Part shown: in pieces, positions 25,975 through 31,869 of the stretch
Position numbering within the stretch: the first letter of the stretch is position 1
How the letters are laid out: every line of letters starts with the position of its first letter
Origin: Bog-159 sp963785255
Lineage (GTDB): Bacteria > Acidobacteriota > Terriglobia > Bryobacterales > Bryobacteraceae
Length of the DNA: 64,000 bases
NCBI GenBank assembly: GCA_963785255.1
Contig: CAWAUR010000011.1
Location: 124,001 to 188,000 of the forward strand
Reading direction: 5' to 3'
Program-made: the position numbers and the translations under genes
The notes under the pieces: generated by a model
The model's input: only the letters and a program-made list of their open reading frames with translations
The model's database searches: none
Told to the model about the DNA's origin: nothing

Positions 25975-27318
25975 CTACGCCGGCAGCACCAACCGCGCCA
26001 CGCACCCACCCCGGTCAGTCCGATTCTCCAGTAACAAGCTGCCCCCATGCGCTTCGGCAATCTGCCGGCTCAACACCAGCCCGATCCCCGACCCGCCCGG
26101 CTTGGTCGTAAAGAACGGCACGAAGAGATTCGCCGTATTCGAAATGCCCGGCCCTTCATCCTCGATATCCACTTCCACGTGCGATCCGTTGCGCGTCCAT
26201 CCTATTTGCACCCCGCCGCCGGTGATCAGCGACGCATCCGTCGCATTGCGCAGCAGATTGATCAGCACCTGCTCCAACTGGTCCGGATCGCCTTGAATGA
26301 AAGTAGCGGGTCCCGGCTTGACGCCCACGTTCAACCGCGTCTCCAGGCTGACCACGCGCTGCACCCATGGCCCAATCTCCATGGATTCCAATTGCGGCCG
26401 CGGCAGCTTGGCGAGCCGCGCATACGCGCCGATGAAGCGGCTGAGCGATTCCGAGCGCGTAGTGATCACGCTTAAGCCCCGCCGCATATCGTCCTCCCAA
26501 TCTTCGGGCAACGGACGGCGCGTCAATAAGCTCCCTAAACTTCCGGCGATGGATTTGATGGGCGTCAGCGAGTTATTCAACTCATGGCCCAGCACGCGCA
26601 CCAAACGCTGCCACGCTTGCAACTCTTGTTGGCGCAGCGGCAGGGTCAGATCCGCAACCACGATCAACTGAAGCGGGAGGCCATGCTCGCGAACGGTGGT
26701 GCGGCGCATGCCCCAACGCCCCGAACTGCCGGGGAAGGTCATCTGAAAAGTCTGCTGCGGCTCGCCTTCGAGACAGCTTTCGAGTTGCAACTCGGCGGCG
26801 CCGGCGCCCAGGGCGCGCTCGGCCGGAGCCGCCAGCAGACGCTCGCCGGCGCGATTCAGCAGGCGCAGCTTTCGTTCATGATCGAAGGCAAACACGGCCA
26901 CGTCGATCTCCGACATCACCGTGCGCAACAGCGTGGTGGCTTCCAGTGCGCCGAGCCTTTGTTCGCGCAGCGTGCCGCCCAGCGTGTTCACTTCGCGCAT
27001 CACTTCGCCCAACGCATCGTCGAACGCGCCGGCGCGTCCGCGCACCGAAAAATCGCCCTCGCGCAACGCCGAAAGCAGATTGGAAATGGTCTGCAGCGGG
27101 AACACCACGCGATCGCGCACCGCCATGGCGAAGCCCATCCACAGCCCCACGATGAGCACCGTCAACGTCCATTGCGTTTTCGGTTGCGGGGTGGGATCGC
27201 GCAGCCATAGGAAGATGAGCGCCACCAGCGATCCGGGCAGGCCGGCCATGATGGCCATGACGACGATCCGGCCTTCGTATTTCATGCGCCGGCGGCGGCG
27301 GTTTCGTGAGGGTGTCAT
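25975..27318 (-). CDS. Membrane sensor histidine kinase (NtrY-like)
   Basis: A 447-residue kinase. Two membrane spans near the N-terminus (IVVMAIMAGLPGSLVALIFLW and WTLTVLIVGLWMGFAM) are followed by a HAMP-like segment (FPLQTISNLLSALREGDFSV), a PAS-like domain, and the H-box VLGHELNNSLTPIKSIAGSL with its phosphoacceptor His. Next come the N-box LINLLRNATDA and the G-boxes (VDIEDEGPGI, GGSGIGLVLSRQIAEAHGG). The partner NtrC-type regulator ends 24 bases upstream, so the two form an operon. NtrY-type kinases sense envelope or nitrogen signals; the stimulus here is not known. Confidence 0.92.
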   Translation of the reverse strand: MTPSRNRRRRRMKYEGRIVVMAIMAGLPGSLVALIFLWLRDPTPQPKTQWTLTVLIVGLWMGFAMAVRDRVVFPLQTISNLLSALREGDFSVRGRAGAFDDALGEVMREVNTLGGTLREQRLGALEATTLLRTVMSEIDVAVFAFDHERKLRLLNRAGERLLAAPAERALGAGAAELQLESCLEGEPQQTFQMTFPGSSGRWGMRRTTVREHGLPLQLIVVADLTLPLRQQELQAWQRLVRVLGHELNNSLTPIKSIAGSLGSLLTRRPLPEDWEDDMRRGLSVITTRSESLSRFIGAYARLAKLPRPQLESMEIGPWVQRVVSLETRLNVGVKPGPATFIQGDPDQLEQVLINLLRNATDASLITGGGVQIGWTRNGSHVEVDIEDEGPGISNTANLFVPFFTTKPGGSGIGLVLSRQIAEAHGGSLLLENRTDRGGCVARLVLPA

Positions 27319-27342
27319 TTCCGCTTGCCGGCCGTGAAAGCC

Positions 27343-28713
27343 TCAGAGTCCATAGCGCTGCAGCCGGCGGTAGAGCGCGCTGCGGCTCAACCCCAGCGCG
27401 TTGGCGGCATGACTGACATTGCCGTTGAAACGCTGCAAGGCTTTCTTGATGAGCAGGCCTTCCACCTCCTCGAGGCTCATATCTTCCAGGCGCGGCGATC
27501 CGTCGCGCGCGGCCCGCAGCCCCAGATCGTTAACCTTTACGCAGGCGCTCTGCGTCATCAACACCGCGCGTTCGATGGCATGGTCCAGCTCGCGGATATT
27601 GCCCGGCCAGGGATGCGCCAGCAGCGCTTTCATGGCAGCGTCTTCGAAGCCGGTCAGATTCTTGCGGTAATGTTCGGCATGCTGCCGTAGAAAATGCGCG
27701 CCCAGCAGCGGAATGTCTTCGCGCCGTTCGCGCAGCGGAGGCAGGCGAATTTCGATTGTATTCAGGCGAAATAGCAAGTCCTGGCGGAATCGGCCGCCGG
27801 CCACTTCCGCGTTCAAGTCGGAATTCGTGGCAGAGAGCACCCGCACGTCCACTTTGCGGGTCTTCGACGATCCCACGCGCTCGAATTCGCCGGTCTCCAG
27901 AACGCGCAGCAGCTTGGCCTGCAAATTCGCCGAGATGTTGGCGATTTCATCCAGGAACAGCGTGCCCCCTTCGGCCATTTCAAAGCGGCCCACGCGATCC
28001 GCCTTGGCGTCGGTAAACGCGCCTTTCACATGCCCGAATAACTCGCTTTCGAAAACGCCTTCGGAGAGGCCGCCCGTGTTCACGGTCAGCATCGGCTTCA
28101 TCGACCGCACCGAAACCGAATGCAGCGATTGCGCCACCAACCCCTTGCCGGTGCCGTTTTCGCCCGTAATCAGGACATTGGCGTCCGACGGGCCGACGCG
28201 CGAAATCATATCGAGCACCGGCTGCATGGCGGCCGATTGCGCGATCAGGCTGGGAAACTGCCCCGCGCGCAGCAGTTGATTCTCGGCTTCCAGAATCTGC
28301 CCTTTGCGCAGCGCGCGTCCCAGCTCGATCTGCGTTCCCAGAATCGCCGAGAGGCGCGCGTTATCCCAAGGCTTCTGGATGAAGTCGCGGGCGCCGCGGC
28401 GCATAGCTTCCACAGCCAGATCCACGCTGCCCCAAGCCGTCATCACGATCACCGGCAGCGAGCTGTCGAGAGACATCAGCCGGTTCAGCAGGTCCAGCCC
28501 TTCCTGTCCCGAGGTGGTGTCCCGCGTATAGTTCAGGTCCATGACCACGGCGTCGAAGTCGCGCGATTCGACGGCTTCCAGAATGCCTGCGGGGGAATTT
28601 ACGGCCTCCGCCTGGTAGCCCTCTCCCTTGATCAGGAAGCGCAACGCTTCCAGCACATCCGGCTGGTCGTCGGCAATCAGGATGCGCGGCACGTAGGAAT
28701 CGGTCAGTCTCAT
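27343..28713 (-). CDS. Sigma-54-dependent response regulator, NtrC/NtrX family
   Basis: A 456-residue protein in three parts. The receiver domain has ILIADDQ and the phosphoacceptor Asp59 in VVMDLN. The AAA+ domain has the Walker A-like GENGTGKG, the GAFTDA sigma-54 contact loop, and the Walker B region GGTLFLDEIANIS. The Fis-type helix-turn-helix at the C-terminus reads NVSHAANALGLSRSALYRRL. Start ATG 28713 is chosen by domain fit; an upstream GTG extends it by 16 residues. It precedes the histidine kinase gene by 24 bases. It would activate sigma-54 promoters when phosphorylated by that kinase. Confidence 0.93.
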   Translation of the reverse strand: MRLTDSYVPRILIADDQPDVLEALRFLIKGEGYQAEAVNSPAGILEAVESRDFDAVVMDLNYTRDTTSGQEGLDLLNRLMSLDSSLPVIVMTAWGSVDLAVEAMRRGARDFIQKPWDNARLSAILGTQIELGRALRKGQILEAENQLLRAGQFPSLIAQSAAMQPVLDMISRVGPSDANVLITGENGTGKGLVAQSLHSVSVRSMKPMLTVNTGGLSEGVFESELFGHVKGAFTDAKADRVGRFEMAEGGTLFLDEIANISANLQAKLLRVLETGEFERVGSSKTRKVDVRVLSATNSDLNAEVAGGRFRQDLLFRLNTIEIRLPPLRERREDIPLLGAHFLRQHAEHYRKNLTGFEDAAMKALLAHPWPGNIRELDHAIERAVLMTQSACVKVNDLGLRAARDGSPRLEDMSLEEVEGLLIKKALQRFNGNVSHAANALGLSRSALYRRLQRYGL

Positions 28714-28789
28714 GGAGGCGTTAACAACATTGTCGCATGTTGGCGGCAATTGCTTTACCAACCTAAACTACTGAGAATATTTTAGATAG

Positions 28790-28895
28790 CAAAATGGAGT
28801 GTCCGCTTATGGGACGCTCTTGTTCGTCCATGGCACACCTTTGTGCGGCGTCGGTTGGCCAGGCTCAAGCTTTCGACGGTGCCCCGCAATTGCCC
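28790..28895. repeat. Family F intergenic repeat
   Basis: The text from GAGTGTCCGCTTATGGGACG to GGCTCAAGCTTTCGACGGTG is related to 4650-4690. It sits immediately before a remnant of a chemotaxis gene. Confidence 0.4.
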
Positions 28896-28904
28896 GCGGC
28901 ACGA

Positions 28905-29039
28905 TTTTCTCAAGAGTTTTTCCCAGAGGAGACCGCCAGCGCGGCGGAGCAACTACGGGCGCAGAGCCAGTCGCTGCGGCGGCTCACCGTCGGACTGCAC
29001 GAGCTGGTGGAGGGCGCAGTCGGGCCATCTGCGGAATAA
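28905..29039 (+). pseudogene. 3' remnant of a methyl-accepting chemotaxis protein gene
   Basis: The plus-strand frame ending at TAA 29037-29039 reads ARFSQEFFPEETASAAEQLR and AQSQSLRRLTVGLHELVEG. This resembles the C-terminal end of methyl-accepting chemotaxis receptors (typical EESAAASEQLxAQAxxL ... LxxLV). There is no upstream signalling domain, so it is a decayed end. The frame continues back into the family F repeat, which suggests a recombination junction there. Confidence 0.45.
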
Positions 29040-29161
29040 GTACTCACACGAGCTTCTGCGCCACGCGCGTGAGCTTCTGAGCCGCGCGCGTGAGCAAGCG
29101 GTTTCAACTTCACTTTGTAAGTCCTGCCACTGACTCCAGTCAAGATTTTGCAAAAAAGTAC

Positions 29162-29191
29162 TTGCACGCATACCACTGAGTAAGGTAAGAT
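29162..29191 (+). promoter_or_regulatory. Sigma-70-type promoter upstream of the leader RNA and tRNA array
   Basis: TTGCAC at 29162-29167 and TAAGAT at 29186-29191 are separated by 18 bp, close to a consensus promoter. The predicted transcription start is about 29198. No other comparably good promoter is visible before the first tRNA. Confidence 0.55.
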
Positions 29192-29197
29192 CTAAGT

Positions 29198-29346
29198 GCG
29201 TGAGACCAGTTATCCATTTCGGCACCAAACCGCAAGCCACGCGGCAGGCGCGCGTCAATACAGATGCGTGGGAGGCTACCTAACCGGAATCTAGGATAAC
29301 TTCAGGATTTCTAAGGGGGTGGCCACCAGGTGGTCACCCCCTTTTT
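29198..29346 (+). ncRNA. Candidate structured small RNA or array leader (about 150 nt)
   Basis: The transcript from the promoter above folds into one long arm. Positions 29208-29222 pair with 29284-29301 through 15 base pairs with a 3-nt bulge. An inner stem pairs CACGC (29238-29242) with GCGTG (29266-29270). It ends in an intrinsic terminator (29315-29346). There is no open reading frame of note and no Shine-Dalgarno. The closing stem, internal loops and terminal stem recall 6S-like RNAs, but I cannot assign it to a family. It may instead be a leader that controls read-through into the tRNA genes. Confidence 0.5.
29315..29346 (+). terminator. Intrinsic terminator 7 bp before the first tRNA
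   Basis: GGGGGTGGCCA (29315-29325) pairs with TGGTCACCCCC (29331-29341), an 11-bp stem with one G-T pair and a 5-nt loop, followed directly by TTTTT. The first tRNA starts at 29354, so transcription from the visible promoter must pass this terminator to reach the array. Confidence 0.8.
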
Positions 29347-29353
29347 CGTTTTT

Positions 29354-29430
29354 CGGGGACTTGGGAAACGGTTTAACCCGCTTGCATTGGAAGCAAGAGA
29401 TTCCCGGTTCGAATCCGGGGTCCCTGACCA
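29354..29430 (+). tRNA. tRNA-Pro (anticodon TGG)
   Basis: A full cloverleaf with encoded CCA. The acceptor is CGGGGAC/GTCCCTG with C1-G72 and A73, as expected for proline; the anticodon loop is ATTGGAA, with an unusual A32. First gene of the array. Confidence 0.85.
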
Positions 29431-29458
29431 GTTCTTTGACAATTTGCGCCAGTTACGA

Positions 29459-29532
29459 GCGGGCGTGGTATATAGGTTGTGCCCCGGGCCTCCAACCCGG
29501 AGAAGAGATTTCGAGTATCTCCGTCCGCTCCA
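29459..29532 (+). tRNA. tRNA-Gly (anticodon TCC), C33
   Basis: The acceptor is GCGGGCG/CGTCCGC with T73 and CCA, typical of glycine. The anticodon stem CCGGG/CCCGG closes the loop CCTCCAA, which puts C instead of the nearly universal T at position 33. Confidence 0.8.
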
Positions 29533-29543
29533 AGTGTGTCTTC

Positions 29544-29617
29544 GCGGGTGTGGCTCATTGGTTGAGCGCCGGATTGCCAGTCCGGCCAACGGAGTTCGAT
29601 TCTCCGCACTCGCTCCA
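29544..29617 (+). tRNA. tRNA-Gly (anticodon GCC)
   Basis: The acceptor is GCGGGTG/CACTCGC with T73 and CCA; the anticodon loop TTGCCAG in stem CCGGA/TCCGG has a normal T33. It abuts the next tRNA with no spacer. Confidence 0.88.
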
Positions 29618-29692
29618 GCCGTAGTAGTTCAATGGGAAGAACGGGGCGCTCGTATCGCCCAGACCGCGGTTCGAACCCGCGCTCCGGCTCCA
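29618..29692 (+). tRNA. tRNA-Thr (anticodon CGT)
   Basis: The anticodon loop CTCGTAT sits in a GGGCG/CGCCC stem; the acceptor GCCGTAG/CTCCGGC has a T5-C68 mismatch; T73 and CCA are encoded. The G1-C72 and C2-G71 pairs expected for threonine are kept. First of three threonine genes. Confidence 0.8.
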
Positions 29693-29767
29693 GCCAGTGT
29701 AGCTCAGTGGCAGAGCAGCCGCACGGTAGGCGGCCGATTTCGGGTTCGATTCCCGGCGCTGGCTCCA
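29693..29767 (+). tRNA. tRNA-Thr (anticodon GGT), C33
   Basis: The acceptor is GCCAGTG/CGCTGGC with T73 and CCA. The stem GCCGC/GCGGC closes the loop ACGGTAG, giving anticodon GGT with C at position 33 and A at 32. It is directly adjacent to the previous gene. Confidence 0.78.
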
Positions 29768-29772
29768 AGTGT

Positions 29773-29847
29773 GCCGGGTAAGCATAAGTGGCGATGCGCT
29801 GGTTTTGTAAACCGGATAAGTCAGTTCGATTCCGACACCCGGCTCCA
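29773..29847 (+). tRNA. tRNA-Thr (anticodon TGT)
   Basis: The acceptor GCCGGGT/ACCCGGC is perfect, with T73 and CCA; the loop is TTTGTAA in stem CTGGT/ACCGG. Confidence 0.88.
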
Positions 29848-29848
29848 T

Positions 29849-29923
29849 TCCGGCAAAGCTCTCCGGGCGAGCAATCGGCTGATAACCGATAGGGAGATGG
29901 TTCGATTCCATCTGCCGGAACCA
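29849..29923 (+). tRNA. tRNA-Ile (anticodon GAT)
   Basis: The acceptor is TCCGGCA/TGCCGGA with A73 and CCA; the loop CTGATAA sits in stem ATCGG/CCGAT. Position 8 is A rather than T. Confidence 0.83.
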
Positions 29924-29941
29924 GGATTTAGTAAGTTACAT

Positions 29942-30018
29942 TGCGGAGTAGACTGGAGATGGTTCCAGCTTGGTCTCATAAGCCAAAGACGCGCGTTCGA
30001 ATCGCGCCTCCGCAACCA
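29942..30018 (+). tRNA. tRNA-Met or tRNA-Ile2 (anticodon CAT)
   Basis: The acceptor is TGCGGAG/CTCCGCA with A73 and CCA; the loop CTCATAA sits in stem TTGGT/GCCAA. The initiator-type run of three G-C pairs is absent, so it is not fMet. Elongator Met and lysidine-type Ile2 cannot be separated by eye. Confidence 0.78.
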
Positions 30019-30029
30019 CTTTATAAGAT

Positions 30030-30103
30030 GGGCAAGTCGTTCAACGGGAGGATTACTGGCCTGCACCCAGTAGATAAGGGTTCAATTCCCTTCTTGTCCA
30101 CCA
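30030..30103 (+). tRNA. tRNA-Ala (anticodon TGC), C33
   Basis: The acceptor GGGCAAG/CTTGTCC contains the G3-T70 wobble that identifies alanine, with A73 and CCA. The stem ACTGG/CCAGT closes the loop CCTGCAC, so position 33 is C. Confidence 0.83.
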
Positions 30104-30111
30104 TGTTACAA

Positions 30112-30187
30112 GGCGGGATAGCCTATGTGGTCACGGCGTCTGGCTGAAGCCCAGATTATCTCCGTTCGATTCGGAGTCCCGCCGCCA
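30112..30187 (+). tRNA. tRNA-Phe (anticodon GAA), G73
   Basis: The acceptor is GGCGGGA/TCCCGCC, the loop CTGAAGC in stem TCTGG/CCAGA, and CCA is encoded. The discriminator is G, whereas bacterial phenylalanine tRNAs normally have A73. Confidence 0.78.
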
Positions 30188-30203
30188 GGTTTCGGTTAAA
30201 TAT

Positions 30204-30279
30204 GTTGGCCGTGGCCGAGTGGCTTAGGCGCAGGGCTGTGACCCCTGCTACGAGAGTTCGATTCTCTCCGGTCAACCCA
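30204..30279 (+). tRNA. tRNA-His (anticodon GTG)
   Basis: The acceptor is TTGGCCG/CGGTCAA with the histidine-specific extra G(-1) at 30204 facing C73, and CCA. The loop CTGTGAC sits in stem CAGGG/CCCTG. Confidence 0.88.
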
Positions 30280-30299
30280 GTCTTTGGTAGTGAGTCAGT

Positions 30300-30376
30300 G
30301 TGGGGCAGACCATCGTTCTTTGTGGCCTGCCGCGTTCGCGGCTGGGCAGACGACATACGGCGATCGTCTGCCCCAC
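30300..30376. repeat. Hairpin repeat inside the tRNA array (family A relative)
   Basis: GTGGGGCAGACCATCG (30300-30315) pairs with 30361-30376 over 16 bp with one mismatch; the loop is 45 bp. A T-run (30384-30390) follows. It occupies the largest gap in the array, between tRNA-His and tRNA-Gln, and could terminate transcription. Confidence 0.7.
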
Positions 30377-30459
30377 TACGCAATTTTTTTCGCCGCGCGG
30401 CAGGGAAGGGGCAAACATCAGAGCGGAGTAGTATTGTCCGCAAACTGCCGCGGAGTTAT

Positions 30460-30533
30460 TGGGAGGTCGGTTAGTGGGAAGCCGTCAGTCTTTGAAGCTG
30501 ACTTCGGACGTTCGATTCGTCCCCTCCCAGCCA
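30460..30533 (+). tRNA. tRNA-Gln (anticodon TTG)
   Basis: The acceptor is TGGGAGG/CCTCCCA with T1-A72 and G73 (glutamine identity) and CCA; the loop CTTTGAA sits in stem TCAGT/GCTGA. Confidence 0.85.
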
Positions 30534-30534
30534 C

Positions 30535-30609
30535 AGCCGGGTCGTTCAGCGGCAGGACGCTGCTCTCTGAAAGCAGATGTCGATGGTTCGAGTCCATCCC
30601 CGGCTACCA
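30535..30609 (+). tRNA. tRNA-Gln (anticodon CTG)
   Basis: The loop CTCTGAA sits in stem CTGCT/AGCAG; the acceptor is AGCCGGG/CCCGGCT with A73 and CCA. A1-T72 and A73 differ from the usual glutamine pattern seen in its neighbour. Confidence 0.8.
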
Positions 30610-30623
30610 GTTTTTTGAGTTAC

Positions 30624-30698
30624 GCGGGTATCGTTCAAGGGACAGGATAGGACGCTACGAACGTTCAGATTGCCGTTCGAGTCGGCATACCCGTGCCA
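30624..30698 (+). tRNA. tRNA-Arg (anticodon ACG)
   Basis: The acceptor is GCGGGTA/TACCCGT (G1-T72 wobble), with G73 and CCA; the loop CTACGAA sits in stem GGACG/CGTTC. A34 would be converted to inosine by TadA. Confidence 0.83.
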
Positions 30699-30700
30699 AT

Positions 30701-30775
30701 CCGGCTTTCGTCCAATGGAGAAGACGCGGCGCTCCGAACGCCGAGATTCCGGTTCGAATCCGGAGGGCTGGACCA
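30701..30775 (+). tRNA. tRNA-Arg (anticodon CCG)
   Basis: The loop CTCCGAA sits in stem CGGCG/CGCCG; the acceptor CCGGCTT/GGGCTGG has three G-T wobbles; A73 and CCA are encoded. Confidence 0.8.
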
Positions 30776-30783
30776 GTTTCGCT

Positions 30784-30859
30784 GCGGTGGTGGCCGAGCG
30801 GCAAAGGCACCCGGCTGTCTATCGGGACCAGGAGGGTTCGACTCCCTTCCACCGCGCCA
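30784..30859 (+). tRNA. tRNA-Asp (anticodon GTC)
   Basis: The acceptor is GCGGTGG/CCACCGC with G73 and CCA; the loop CTGTCTA sits in stem CCCGG/TCGGG. Position 37 is T, normally a purine. Confidence 0.83.
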
Positions 30860-30866
30860 TTTTATC

Positions 30867-30907
30867 GGTGGGCCAGATGATCGTTTTTTGTCGTCTGGCT
30901 CTGTTCT
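30867..30907. repeat. Family A-like repeat fragment next to tRNA-Glu
   Basis: GTGGGCCAGATGATCGTTTT followed by GTCGTCTGGC resembles the left half of the 30300 repeat and the 35119 repeat. Its right side runs into the 5' end of the tRNA-Glu gene. Confidence 0.5.
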
Positions 30908-30980
30908 GGGGCAGAGCACGAACGGACGAGTGCCCTGACTTTCAATCAGGAGACAGCCGGTTCAATTCCGGCCTACCCTG
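30908..30980 (+). tRNA. tRNA-Glu (anticodon TTC), atypical and without encoded CCA
   Basis: The loop CTTTCAA sits in a perfect CCTGA/TCAGG stem and the T-arm is perfect. The acceptor GGGGCAG/CTACCCT has a C5-A68 mismatch and a G1-T72 pair, G73 is followed by CCG, and the D-stem is weak. It may be damaged at its 5' end by the adjacent repeat. Confidence 0.6.
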
Positions 30981-30982
30981 CC

Positions 30983-31058
30983 GGGTGCGAAGCTCATCAG
31001 GATGAGCAGGCGGCTCTTAACCGTCAGGCAGAGCGTTCGATTCGCTCCGCACCCACCA
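30983..31058 (+). tRNA. tRNA-Lys (anticodon CTT)
   Basis: The acceptor is GGGTGCG/CGCACCC with A73 and CCA; the loop CTCTTAA sits in stem GGCGG/CCGTC. Position 8 is A. Confidence 0.83.
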
Positions 31059-31065
31059 AAGTTTT

Positions 31066-31141
31066 TCTGGGGTAGCAAAGCGGCAATGCGCCCGGCTGTT
31101 AACCGGGAGATGCGCAGGTTCGAATCCTGCCCCCAGAGCCA
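31066..31141 (+). tRNA. tRNA-Asn (anticodon GTT)
   Basis: The acceptor is TCTGGGG/CCCCAGA with G73 and CCA; the loop CTGTTAA sits in stem CCCGG/CCGGG. Confidence 0.88.
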
Positions 31142-31170
31142 TTTTCGCCGGCGCCGGTGAGCGCCGGAAT

Positions 31171-31247
31171 GCCGGGCAACTCCGCTGGTCGCGGAGACTG
31201 GTCCTACAAACCAGCACAGTTGAGTTCGATCCTCAGGCCCGGCACCA
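31171..31247 (+). tRNA. tRNA-Val (anticodon TAC), C33
   Basis: The acceptor GCCGGGC/GCCCGGC is perfect, with A73 and CCA. The stem CTGGT/ACCAG closes the loop CCTACAA, placing C at position 33; position 8 is A. Confidence 0.8.
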
Positions 31248-31253
31248 AGTTGA

Positions 31254-31329
31254 GGGAGCGATGCCTAGATGGCGAGGCACCGGACTTTTAATCCGGCCAG
31301 GGTCGGTTCGAGCCCGACCGCTCCCACCA
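31254..31329 (+). tRNA. tRNA-Lys (anticodon TTT)
   Basis: The acceptor is GGGAGCG/CGCTCCC with A73 and CCA; the loop CTTTTAA sits in stem CCGGA/TCCGG. Position 8 is A. Confidence 0.85.
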
Positions 31330-31345
31330 GGCATGCACCAACGAT

Positions 31346-31421
31346 GGGCGCGTCGTCCAAGGGATCAGGGCACCGGTCTTCTAAACCGGCAATGGCGGTT
31401 CGAGTCCGCCCGCGTCCGCCA
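31346..31421 (+). tRNA. tRNA-Arg (anticodon TCT)
   Basis: The acceptor is GGGCGCG/CGCGTCC with G73 and CCA; the loop CTTCTAA sits in stem CCGGT/ACCGG. Last gene of the array. Confidence 0.87.
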
Positions 31422-31869
31422 AAAGCGGCCCGCCGATCTCATTGTCATCGTTATCGACGATGACCAAGACTCCGGTGAAGTAAACGCTTAATATAAAGCT
31501 ACCGGCGCCCGGCTGGGCGGATATCGGCCAGCCTGAATCGACGAATGGCGTCGGATTGCCCGCGAATGCCGTGTACAACCACTAGCGGCGGCGCCTATAG
31601 GCACCTTCTACCGCCTCTCGAGGGGTCTCAGTCCCTCCAAAGACTATTCCAGCTTTCGGCAGCCGGCGCCGAAGTCACCATCCTCGGGACGGATCTGACG
31701 GGTGCCTCCAGCCTTCGCCACGGGACAGACCTTCCCGGATGTGGGCGCAGTGAAAAGTGTGGGCAGCGGCGACGCGATGTTGCTGTAAGGACGAGCTAGC
31801 TCGCATTGCCGATCACGGTGGCTGACTCGTCCAGTGATGTAGAATGATTACGACCTCGAAAGGAACGCC
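31422..31869. other. Gene-free interval after the tRNA array
   Basis: A small hairpin (GTCATCG 31444-31450 with CGATGAC 31458-31464, no T tract) follows the last tRNA. From about 31650 the plus strand keeps a piece of a TIG-like protein domain, listed separately. No intact gene is present. Confidence 0.5.
31650..31740 (+). pseudogene. Remnant of an IPT/TIG-domain protein
   Basis: One frame reads FQLSAAGAEVTILGTDLTGA followed by SSLR, very like the opening strands of IPT/TIG immunoglobulin-like domains (GAxVTILGTNLTGATSV). The rest of the domain is not continuous, so it is a degraded fragment of a secreted protein gene. Confidence 0.4.

Noticed and set aside
29315..29341. T-box riboswitch in the leader
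   Set aside because: GGGTGG-CACC is faintly like the T-box core, but the specifier loop and the full 14-nt T-box are not visible.
29354..31421. Prophage or conjugative element around the tRNA array
   Set aside because: No capsid, terminase, integrase, relaxase or transfer genes are adjacent; the nearest recombinase is 21 kb away in an IS91-like element.
29330..31500. Overlapping open frames on both strands across the tRNA array
   Set aside because: They cross many perfect cloverleaves, have repeated tRNA-derived motifs and no protein-like composition.
31381..31578. 65-codon minus frame after the tRNA array
   Set aside because: It overlaps tRNA-Arg, has no ribosome site and shows no family pattern.
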